Source of the DNA: Glandiceps talaboti
Taxonomy: Eukaryota; Hemichordata; Enteropneusta; Spengelidae
Assembly: GCF_964340395.1 (NCBI RefSeq)
Contig: NC_135550.1
Coordinates: 7,794,101-7,858,100 of the forward strand
Reading direction: 5' to 3'
DNA length: 64,000 nt
Position numbers and translations under genes: made by a program. Under the pieces are notes generated by a model. The model was given only the letters and a program-made list of their open reading frames with translations. It ran no database searches and was not told where the DNA came from. Below are positions 51,801 through 61,431 of the stretch, piece after piece. The number at the start of each line of letters is the position of its first letter. Positions within the stretch are counted from its first letter, which is position 1.

Positions 51801-54800
51801 CAAAAATGTACATCAGCTCACTAGATCAAATGACTTACACAGGTTCTAATACACAAGCAGTTCAAAGTTTTTTTAGCATTGAGCTTTCGATCTGTCTTGG
51901 TTGACGATCCTGATCAGAAGGACAACTTCCACAGTTACAACTGAACAGCTTGTGTGTTGTAACCTGTGTGAGTCATACATACATATCGTGAACATAAGAA
52001 TAGGGAACATCATTTGATCAATGGATTTAAGACAATTATGAATATTCACTACAAAGGGACAATGTTTATAGGGGTGATGGGAAGGGATACTTGTTGGTGT
52101 ACCCTAGCAAATTACAAATTGTCAAGATTACAAAAACTAGGAGTCAAAGTTGCATGGTTGGGTAGTTTGTATGAAACAGAGTTATTGAAGTTTTTGTTTA
52201 ACTCCAGGTGTGAAGTACAATATATCTAATATTTTCTGCATATTAATTATGACTGCATTTATCATAATTATACCTTCACTGTCTGTTTGATATTTCTTTC
52301 AGGACTTTGAGCAGTCAATGAGTTTGGTTGAACAGTATAAGTTTCCTAGTTTGTTCATCAATCAGTTTTTCCCAAGACCAGGAACACCAGCTGCTAAAAT
52401 GCCACGTATTCCTACTAGAGAGGTAAATATCCATATTATTGTTGTCTCAATATTCTGAGGAAATCATCAACCTAATACATTTCTTAGACCAAATAGTTTA
52501 TAATGCACATTTTTAGCACAACTGCAGTGCACTACTAAGGTTCAGTAGTGCTGTATGCAACAGTCTGTGTATAGGCATGGTGTGGTGTCTGTCCATCTGT
52601 GTGTGTGTGTGTGTGTGTGTGTGTGCATGTGTGCGTGCGTGTGTGTGTGTGTGTGTGTACAACTTAAACTCAAAAACCATCAGACTGAATGCCTTTTTTG
52701 TATAGTACTTTCTTACAACATTCAACCAATCAAATCTGCTATGCTCCAAACTCCTGAGCACTGGTCTGTTCAGTGGTATACAGACCACACCACATGCTTT
52801 GTTAAACACGCGAGTCCACAGTTTAAATTTGAAACAATCCAGGCAGGAGACAGACATGATAGACGTCAAATAGTAGTGAGAACACACCAAGGGTAGAAAT
52901 ATACACTCAATAATAATACTGTTGAAAACTTCATGGTTAACATGCAATTCTTTCTGTCATGAAAGACCCAGTTGACATAAGGATTAAAATTTAGGTATTA
53001 ACTCACACATTTATGTGGCAGAGCTATTGTAAACATAGGTCCAGAACAAAAGAAGGATCCTTAGTATGTAAACCTTATGCCTCCACTGATAAGATAATGC
53101 ACATGCCAGAACCTTGGATTGAAACCCTGGCCTGAAAGTGCATAGCATAACATAGTGAAACAACAATCACATCCTATAAGGTTCCCATTGATACAGCTGG
53201 GTACACTGATGTTAAAGTCTTTGTTCCAGTCATGCCCAAGCATTTAGACAATCAAAAACAAATGGCAGCCTTGACGACCAAAGTAGCAATGTACAGATAC
53301 TGAACTGACAACTCAGGACTCCACAGCAATGTAGCAATGCACAGATACTGAACTGACAACTCAGGACTCCACAGCAAATCATTGATCAGGTGAAGAACTC
53401 CCAAGAAGACCGACTATCAACATTTAGTTATAAAACTCTTTTTATGTTTTAGGTGAAGAAAAGAACAAAGAGACTCTCTGAATTATTTAAAAGCTACACA
53501 CCATATGATCATAAAGTTGGTGAACGACAGCATGTATTGGTGACGGAAGACTCTTTTGATGGCAGATATTATGTCGGACATAACAAATATTATGAACAGG
53601 TAGTTACAAATAGAACATTTGATGTTATTAACTGTTGATTTGTGTTCACAGTGAGATAAAATGTGTCATTCTAAATGCATGCATGCTATCAGTGTGTATT
53701 TCGGTTTATGTAATTCATTAACAAAATACATTGTGAGATGCAAAAAATCAATGTCCCACCTACTTGAAACTGTATAGTCACTCTGATTTGGTAGTAAAGG
53801 GTCACAAGCTGAGTTCATACATTTTTGGTTTAATATTTTGCTGCATATTCAAATGGTACTCGCAGTATTCTACTTTACTGAGGCATGTTTAAACAACTTG
53901 CAATTGACTGAACTCAAACCTGATACATGTCTTAAGATATACTACTAATAACTTATAAACGATCCTATGACATAATTTTTATACATATAAAAAACGTTGA
54001 GGAAATCCCTACTATGCAATCAACTGTTCAAACAATGCCAGAAGACCATGCATCCATATTAACATTATACTAGAAAGGTTTTAGGTAAATATTATCACTT
54101 GAGTAAAAAGCTTATAAACTCAGCTTGTGCCACTTTAAGATCATAGAACTATTGTGTTCCATTCATTTTACCCTGTCGCACATGACAGTTTGTTGACGAC
54201 TAAACTTGACATGTTTTACATTGTTGTCATGTTCAACATACCGGTAAATATTCCATGTGATCAAATTTATGTTGCACGTAAAATCTACAGATACGGAAAT
54301 TGTGCATGTGTTGTATATGTCTACTATGTGACACATAACAAGTAAATGTCTTCTAATAAACTATAAGTTACATTTTTATTACCATACAAATATGTGCAAC
54401 ATATAAGATTTTTGAGTAGCATGCTTCTACCTATTCCACCTTTTCTCATGTTTTCATTCATTCATCAGGTGTTGGTACCAAAATTAGACAATGTACTGGG
54501 TAAAATACTTGAGGTCCAGATTGTTTCAACGGGCAAGCATTATTTGATAGGAGAGTTGATAACAGAAACAGAGGTAATGACTCCATCCATTGCACAACCA
54601 CTCCCTAAAGGATCTGTGTCTGGTATCCAGTCAGTAAGTATTTGTCATTGTCAAGTGTTATATATCGCCAGAGTTACTAACGGGTTTCTCAAGTATGATT
54701 TTTGGTCCCATGAAAGCAGAATCAAAGATGTAGTGAAGGGTCTCCCCAGTGTCAAAGGAGTTCTTGGCTTGTAGAACTATTCAAATGACAGTCTGAAACC

Positions 54801-55209
54801 TAGCCTTCAATGATTGACTTAGATCGTATTGACCCTTGACCCATAGTGACCTCAATATGCATATGGTGGCACTATTCACATTCTGTTTTCCCTAGGGCAA
54901 TATTCACAGTATCATGATTTGCTTCGACTATGGAAAGAATATTTCTATACCAAGTTCACTTGTCCCCTCAATTTTTTGAGTTGCTAACCATTTACCAAAT
55001 GCATTATATATATATTTATATACACCATTATATGTAAGCAAGAAGTGCTGATGGAAACATTCTGTATTGTCTTTATTTATTTATTGCAGACGACAGAGAA
55101 GGACGCAAAGCAGTCCACCTCATGGTTTGCAGTTGCCATATATATTGTAATATTTGTTGTTGTACTGGATGTAGCAAAACTTATATATCATTACCTGATA
55201 AGTTTGTGA
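44154..55209 (+). CDS. CDKAL1: CDKAL1, threonylcarbamoyladenosine tRNA methylthiotransferase
   Basis: Twelve coding exons: 44154-44311, 45783-45895, 46884-47114, 48327-48447, 49554-49657, 50199-50365, 50847-50992, 51701-51761, 52303-52422, 53453-53599, 54469-54633 and 55090-55209. All junctions are GT-AG and phase-consistent, giving 550 residues; the human protein is 579. The N-terminal methylthiotransferase domain has cluster cysteines 68 ([11 protein letters not shown]), 104 (LLNSCTVK) and 133 ([12 protein letters not shown]). The radical-SAM domain has C209, C213 and C216 ([16 protein letters not shown]). A TRAM domain lies at about 420-485. The tail [20 protein letters not shown] (522-541) is the C-terminal membrane anchor. 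Known: the enzyme converts t6A to ms2t6A at position 37 of tRNA-Lys(UUU), aiding accurate lysine decoding; the animal form is tail-anchored in the ER. The start aligns with the family N terminus and directly follows an acceptor, implying an upstream untranslated exon. Confidence 0.97.
44612..44644. repeat. short perfect hairpin in CDKAL1 intron 1
   Basis: ATTAATAATCACAC and GTGTGATTATTAAT are separated by 5 nt. Confidence 0.85.
44977..45090. repeat. ~114-bp foldback in CDKAL1 intron 1
   Basis: TAAGTAATAGATAG, TTCGGGAGGGTTATG and GAGGGGGC pair with GCCCCC, CATAACCAGGCCCTACCGAA and CTATCTTACTTA. The centre is GGGGGCATAGCCCCC. Confidence 0.75.
45313..45446. repeat. ~134-bp foldback in CDKAL1 intron 1
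   Basis: TATACATGACAGTCACACAGC pairs with GCTGTGTGATTGTCATGTATA, and the outer AGCACTGCATG with CATGCAGTGTT. Confidence 0.8.
47134..47348. mobile_element. CTGTAAG...CTTACAG short element(s), CDKAL1 intron 3
   Basis: Starts ATGTAAGGTATGCCATGTGA, 20 bp after exon 3. An internal CTTACAG at about 47216-47222 closes a ~90-bp unit like that at 63065. A second, oppositely oriented end (GGGCACACCATCATGG then TTTACCTTACAG) finishes at 47348. Confidence 0.7.
48765..48970 (+). mobile_element. dispersed element with embedded (GT)n, copy 2
   Basis: TTTTTTAGCACAACTGAATTG, CAGTAGTGCTATAGGCATGA, GTGGTGTCTGTC, a (GT)n run and ACAACTGAAACTCAAAAAAC. Located in CDKAL1 intron 4. Confidence 0.78.
52509..52710 (+). 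mobile_element. dispersed element with embedded (GT)n, copy 3
   Basis: ATTTTTAGCACAACTGCAGTG, GGTTCAGTAGTGCTGTATGC, ATAGGCATGGTGTGGTGTCT, a (GT)n run and ACAACTTAAACTCAAAAACC. Located in CDKAL1 intron 9. Confidence 0.78.
53285..53376. repeat. tandem duplication in CDKAL1 intron 9
   Basis: GTAGCAATGTACAGATACTG.. and GTAGCAATGCACAGATACTG.., each followed by AACTGACAACTCAGGACTCC and ACAGCAA, are two ~48-bp copies. Confidence 0.85.
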
Positions 55210-55224
55210 TATTACCTACATTAT

Positions 55225-55230
55225 AATAAA
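55225..55230 (+). terminator. CDKAL1 polyadenylation signal
   Basis: AATAAA 16 bp after the CDKAL1 stop codon. This is the nearest canonical signal; such a short 3' UTR is possible but other AATAAA hexamers may be used. Confidence 0.45.
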
Positions 55231-55587
55231 GCAGCAGTAATATTTTCACAGTCTCCACTGCCTAGACACTCTTTTGCCAAGCTTCATTGGTTTACAACAT
55301 ACTTTTATTATTACTCTTGAGAGACATTTTGCTGACGTGATTTGAGACAATCCACACATTACTTTTGGCTGATACCTTTGAAAAATTGGGGTCAAATCTG
55401 CCACAACTCACATAGCATTGATTCAAGAATTTCACATTTTGTCATGAAATATTCTAATACCTTTTAGGTTGCTTTTGCATATTATGCCAACATAATATTT
55501 CTTCTGTCAGCAAAGTGAAGTGTGCTTTACAGAAAGGACTTTATGTGACTTAAGGTAACATAATGTATTTCACAAGCACTCTTAGAC

Positions 55588-55682
55588 TGTAAGATAAGTT
55601 GTGCCACTCCACACTCACCGGGCTGCTGTGCAAAAAGGGTTGACCAATGTGTGAGGGCACCCCATCATGGTGTACCTTACAG
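55588..55682. mobile_element. 95-bp CTGTAAG...CTTACAG element
   Basis: Perfect 7-bp ends CTGTAAG and CTTACAG, with subterminal GGGCACCCCATCATGG and TGTACCTTACAG as in the other copies. Confidence 0.75.
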
Positions 55683-55689
55683 CAATCCC

Positions 55690-56500
55690 AGCAAAAGTAA
55701 ATGCTAGGTATATAGTGTGTTTACAAAGTTTTCAGAAGAAAAAGGAGAATTGGGTAAACTGATATTTTTTTTCTACTTGCTATATCTTGACCAGATGATA
55801 CTTTATTACATGTATCAGGGCTAAAGAATCTTTGGAACCCTATTTTGTTGAGAACATACAGTTTTCATACGTGTGTTTTATTATACAAACTTTTAATGCT
55901 GAAAACAACTGGGGAACTTATGTAGAATTATCTGTTTTCTGCCCTTCACAAAAGGACATGGAATATTATGATTACACATTTGACAAGCTCAACTATGAAC
56001 TTTGTATTACTTTAAACAAATTTTAGATTACTTCAGGTGTTTTAATGGTGCACTAGCTGTAATGGGAACTTATTTTGAAACTTTTTTTTTAGACATGATG
56101 ACTTAATCATAATATTGTATACCCTGCTCCAATGGGTAAAACAAATGTATGTAGCTGTACACACAATATGGTGCAACATATCCAATCACATTGATTTTTG
56201 TGTCTACACTGAAAAATTAGCACCCCCTAATAAATCACAATTTCAACTTATTACTATACTACTTATAGATAAAATGGACTTCAAATTGACATGTACAATG
56301 TCTAATTATTGATGCAGTGAATAAATTGTTGGTCATTTGATGAAAAAACAATACCCCTATTACAGCTAGTACAGGTTTAATGTTGATATTTCAGAGCTGA
56401 TTATGTAGACGTGTTGTTACACAACAATGTCAGAATAAATCCTGTATTTTCTGGCATAACTTGGTTCATATGTGGTTTCATTTATTAAACTAGGCTTGTG
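55690..56500. other. intergenic interval downstream of CDKAL1
   Basis: AT-rich. ORFs at 55832 and 56115 have no recognised domain or splice context. Confidence 0.35.
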
Positions 56501-56523
56501 TGTGGTTTAATTGTGGTTGGATG

Positions 56524-56524
<1 letters not shown>

Positions 56525-56575
<51 letters not shown>
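56525..56575. repeat. (GT)n microsatellite
   Basis: About 24 perfect GT units. Confidence 0.97.
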
Positions 56576-56577
<2 letters not shown>

Positions 56578-56906
56578 GTTGAGCACATTTTAGAGTGACT
56601 ATTTCTATGCTCCTATCCTCTTCATACCATCTTTCAAGCTGCACTAGCTGCAACTGGAATGCCCAAAGGGGGCTTATACATTGGGTTCCATCTGTCCATC
56701 TGTCCACCCTCATATCTCTGGCATGCACCAACTGATTTCAACCAAACTTGGCACAAAGGTAACATGCTATTTGAGACATATACTTATCACTCTGTCTTGT
56801 GACTGAATCAAATATGAATCATATTTGTTGTTAAATTTCACAATATGCATCATAACTTTGTAGGTGATACGTAGTGACGCCATTCAAGTGCCTACACCCA
56901 TATTAT

Positions 56907-57066
56907 TAGTCTCGCTACCAGACTTTGTAACATTCATCCCTCTCTAAGATGCAAGAAGTACTAGTGCACTCTGAGCGGAGAGTGAGGGATTTTAGTCCAG
57001 TCCCTCACTTCGCTGCTCTGGGCGACTTACCAACTAAAGGGACACAAGTCTGGCAGCAAGACTACT
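56907..57066. mobile_element. 160-bp TIR element with ATATTAT target duplication
   Basis: Ends TAGTCTCGCTACCAGACTTT and, reverse strand, TAGTCTTGCTGCCAGACTTG. It is flanked by ATATTAT at 56900-56906 and 57067-57073. The flanking sequence (TACACCCATATTAT, then GAGCTTTCTTTTAAGACCTT) occurs without the insertion at 553-592, giving an empty-site paralogue. The size and a 7-8 bp duplication would fit a hAT-like MITE. Confidence 0.75.
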
Positions 57067-57329
57067 ATATTATCAAATATGAGCTTTCTTTTAAGACCTT
57101 GACCTTTGGCCTTGAAAGTCTTCTTCAAAGTCAAATAACCAAACAAAGTATTTCCATGTTAAAATTGCCAAAATGCTAATCATCTTACATAGTACAACAC
57201 AAGTTGGGGAGAGGAGGGGGCTATATCTCCGACTGAAGGCTTATTTGAAAATGTTTTATTTGGTACAATGACCTACTCGACTTACACCCGAAACAGTATT
57301 GTATCACCTATAGGTAAATAAATTATGTA

Positions 57330-57640
57330 GTTGTATATACGATAAATCAAATCAAATTGATTTTGGGGTCCGCACCCAGCGATTTAGCGCCCTCAGCGGT
57401 GATAATGATTTCAACCTATTTCTGTGCTGCTTATGAATAATATCGACCACTGATTAACATGTAAAATGTCTATCTAATTATTGATATTTTGACAATTTTC
57501 AGTGAATATATTGTGGTTGTCTGATTGAAAAATGATACTCCAGTAACAACCAGTACAGTTTAACATGGCGACAAATTCAAAACCAAGCTTTAATTGCTTC
57601 AAGATTATTTTCAGATCCGGCCGTAGAGGTTGCTAATTTG
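57330..57640 (+). repeat. copy of the 13440-type dispersed repeat
   Basis: GTATATACGATAAATCAAAT, GGGGTCCGCACCCAGC, TTTCAACCTATTTCTGTGCT, GCTTATGAATAATATCGACC, then AACAATTTTCAG and ATGATACTCCAG match copy one at 13440. Confidence 0.75.
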
Positions 57641-57970
57641 TTTTTACAAATTCAGTCTGATTCCATACACATATGGTCGGTCGTGTCGTCATATCATATA
57701 CAGAAATACATATAAATTGAACCACAGCTCTATTTCTGACAGACTGAGGAAGTGCGCCCTCAGTAAGGTTTCGTAGGGTTGTACTTGCACCAGCTAGTGG
57801 TATGAATGGTCTTCAGAGCAAATTCAGAAAATGAATGTATATCCGAAGTAATTATTTAGTGTGAACTTTAGCCAAGATGAGATGATATTTATACTTACTT
57901 AATTAGCAGCATCAAAATGGATGGATTTAAATATCCCGTCATATTAATTATTTTTTGGTTCTATGTCTTG

Positions 57971-58490
57971 TCTTGTCATTTCGTTTCGTATCTTCTCTTC
58001 TCTTCTCTTCTCTTCTCTTGGCTTCTCTTCTCTTCGCTTTTCTCTTCTCTTCTCTTCTCTTCTCTTCGCTTCTCTTCTCTTCTCTTCACCTCGTCTCGCC
58101 TCTCCTCTCCTCTCATCTCCTCTCCTCCACTCGCCTCGCCTTTCCTTGCCTTTTCCCTCCTCTTGTCTTGTTTTGCCTTGCCCTTTATCTTGACTTGTCT
58201 TATCTTGTCTTGTCCTGTCCTGTCTTGTCTTGTGTGCATCGCTTTGCCTCGCCCGCCTTGCCTTGTCATGCCTTTCTCTTCTCTTCTCTTCTCTTCTCTT
58301 CTCTAGTCTTGTCTTGTCTTGTCTCTTCTCTTCTCTTCTCTTCTCTTCTCTTCTCTAGTCTTGTCTTGTCTTGTCTTGTCTTGTTTTGTCTTTCCTTGCC
58401 TTTTCTCTTCTCTTCTCCTGTCTCGCTTTGCCTCGCCTTGCCTTGCCTTGCCTTTTCTCTCCTCTCCTCTCTTGGTTCAGGACACGATTG
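57971..58490. repeat. polypyrimidine tract of CTTCT / CTTGT units
   Basis: About 500 bp with almost no purine except G in TTGTC, TCGC and TTGCC units. The apparent ORFs on both strands are repeat translations (SSLLF, REEKR). Confidence 0.95.
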
Positions 58491-58611
58491 TACAACCATC
58501 ACGATTCCTTTAATGTTATGGGCGTATATTTGTATTCGAACACGAAGTGATGTAGTCCCGTCTCCGGGGTAACGGCGTCCCAAAGTAAACAGAACACGAA
58601 AGACGTTCTAA

Positions 58612-58713
58612 ATGGAAGACAAGATTGTGTGCGGTTTTGTGGAAGATTGTTCGAACATTTACGATACCGGTGATCTGCTAGTCAACTGGAGAGGAAATGA
58701 TTTATTACATTTG
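58612..58713 (+). CDS. possible first coding exon of an unidentified gene
   Basis: An ATG opens a 34-codon frame (MEDKIVCGFVEDCSNIYDTG...) that runs to a good donor, CATTTG|GTATGC, in phase 0. It lies in a CpG-richer stretch (58540-58700) consistent with a promoter. The composition is protein-like and not repetitive. I do not recognise the protein, and no later exon could be joined. It is not an obvious part of the neighbouring gene, whose own exon begins with a signal peptide. Confidence 0.35.
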
Positions 58714-58719
58714 GTATGC

Positions 58720-59670
58720 GTTTTAAAACCACTACAGTTCTGTTACTACAAGTATTAGAGTTCAGTAAGTATGACGACATAAGATACGAAAAATACACGT
58801 TTTTGACCACAAGTCGGTAACAAATGTATCAGAGGTGAATACACGATGAAACTTGTCAAATCACGTTGAACATTCGCCAAACTTTTTAGAGATCTCAAAA
58901 GAGGAGCTGATGTATATAGCTCCTGACACTTTTTCCCCTTATTTTGTAAATTGGGCAGATACTCAATGTCTCGACTGTTTGTCCAATCTGAAAGACGACG
59001 CGGAATTTATATTTTGAACATATTACAACTGAAACGTATACATACTATGTGAAATGAGACGTAGCCGGTAGAGCGAGGAAAGTATGATGAAATCGTAGTC
59101 TAGTTTCCCATACACATTCAATCATGGTGAGGAAATGTCGACAGGTATAGGACTAGACCATGTGCAATGAAATCGCTGCTTTTCTGTCGATAAATACATA
59201 TAAATCTCAAAAGCATGTCATCGACATCGACAACGGAGAACTCAGCGATGTCACATACCAATGGTGACGATCTATTGGTATTCACATTGTAAACATTTGA
59301 ACACGTCGCCAACTTTTGGGAGGAAGAGGAAGGGGTGCAATTGTGATGACTGGGATAGCGTTCATTCATATCTCAGTTGACAATGTGCTGATACACAACA
59401 TCGGTTGTTAGTATACCTTTTTACCAACCAAAGATCTGATTCAATATTAATATTCAGCTGCATGTATTTACCAATAGACAATTTAGGAATATTCTTCAAG
59501 GTGGATTACAACCATGAAATCTCACAAATGCAGACAGGATATTTTGGGTGAAAAAGATTTTTGCATCGTATCAGCTCATTTAATTGAAAGATGCCCTTTT
59601 ATGGTGGAATGCTTGACAGTATAACTTTAAATTTGAACTGTATCAACTACTGATAGAATGTACAATTATC
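58720..59670. other. interval upstream of the TSP1/Ig gene
   Basis: No second exon of the 58612 ORF is recognised. The promoter of the 59678 gene may lie here. No specific element can be supported. Confidence 0.3.
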
Positions 59671-59677
59671 ACTTTCT

Positions 59678-61398
59678 ATGCAAAAGTTTTTCTTGTCATT
59701 ATTACTAGTAGGTTTTGCCATCCTCGTACAGTCTATGTACAATAATTATGGTGCTGGTGGTGGCGGTGGAAGCTATCATCAAGGAAGTTACCAGCAACCA
59801 GTTCAACATGCAGGTTACGCCCAAGCGCCACAGCAAGTTGGAGGTTTTGCCCAGCAACCAGTTGGAGGATACAACCCAGCGCCAGTAGTACCACAAGTTG
59901 TTGGACCAGGAGTAGGCTATGTTGCCAACAATAATCCAACATATGGGGACTGGTCACCATGTTCTCAGACATGTGGTAGCGATAGCTTTAGAACAAGGAC
60001 TTATCATCCATGTACCATGGGTTCATGTACCCAAAAAGAAGCCTGCCTTGTCCCTTCCTGTGGTGGGTAGTGTGTGCTCTTCAAACTATATTCTGATTAT
60101 TCATAATAGTTCTGTAGATGAAACCACAAAACTCTTGTGTAGACCTGTTAATTTACAGGCCTCATCTTGTCAAAAGTGTTGTTTTGGGGAAGAAGAAACT
60201 GACTCAAGCTGGGTTGTTGTTGTTGTTGTTGTTGTTTTTATTTATGACAAATGAATATACAAACAGTTGCCAGAGTTGGGCACTTGAGACTATCATTCTG
60301 GCTACATTTTATTTATGTTTACAAATGATGAATCTTTCATTCTACAACACTGTTTGATATTCAACAAAATACCAATCTGATTAAAATCTGACGTGGTGAA
60401 AGCGGCTATTAAATGCTTTATTTACCTCTATTTCCATCGTTTTGTGACGTTTGTTTTTGTTTCGAGTGACCATGTCGCCGCCTTCCCACATCAGATTGAC
60501 AAAATACAACTACTGAACAGTCTGACCACCATACTTCATTTTCACTGCACCACTTTAAATAAGAGAATCAAACCTTATTTACTGAAAACCTCAGATTTAG
60601 TCCGCTAAAGTGTACAATACTACCGTCAGGATGAAAATATATACATATATACAATACTAAATTTGAATTATACAAGGTAAACACCCACAATGTGAATTTT
60701 ACATACTCTGCACTTACTATACTACTGTGGTTGTATGTTTTTCAGTGATATATTTATTTTATCTGAATAGACACACACACACACACACACGCACGCAATC
60801 AAAATCTTTTTCCACAGCAACAGAGCAATAAGTCAAGTTAACAATACTTTATGAGTTATCATATTATTGCTATATTCAGCTGTTATAAAAGGTGTCAACA
60901 GCAGCTGCACTGAATACGGCCAACTGGATATTTACAAGTGTAATTTCCCCTTACATTGTTTGTCAAATTAAAGTGCCCCTGACATGTCCTAAATTACCAT
61001 TGTGTGAAATTTTCATGGACCAAAATAAATACTATAGTGGTATATTTTACTACATGAAGATTTCGCAGTGTTTTACAGTACTATCATGAGGGATATGAGA
61101 CTTTCTAGATCATGATGTATCTCAGATAAAGCCAAAAAAATATATATATCTGGTTCTGGTCAGCGCGCGCGTGCCCTGAATACCCTCGCGTCGATCCTTC
61201 TTTTCCGATAATTTTTGATTTCCCGTTCGTTATTTATTCCTGATATCAGGAGAACAAGCAGCTGAAATCTACCCTACATGCCAAGACTGCTTAAATACAA
61301 AGCCTTAACTGCTTCGAAGAAAAGGGAAGTTTTTCAAGAGATAAATACTATAGAACAGAGTATGTAAAGTGTCAAAAAAAATGTGTATTTACTTATTT

Positions 61399-61431
<33 letters not shown>

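Noticed and set aside
52014-52229. 71-codon plus ORF in CDKAL1 intron 8
   Set aside because: Lies between two well-supported exons, is not flanked by splice sites in phase and has no counterpart in the CDKAL1 family.
57955-58583. 205-codon plus ORF and 97-105-codon minus ORFs
   Set aside because: Translation of a CTTCT/CTTGT polypyrimidine tract (SSLLF / REEKR) with no domain.
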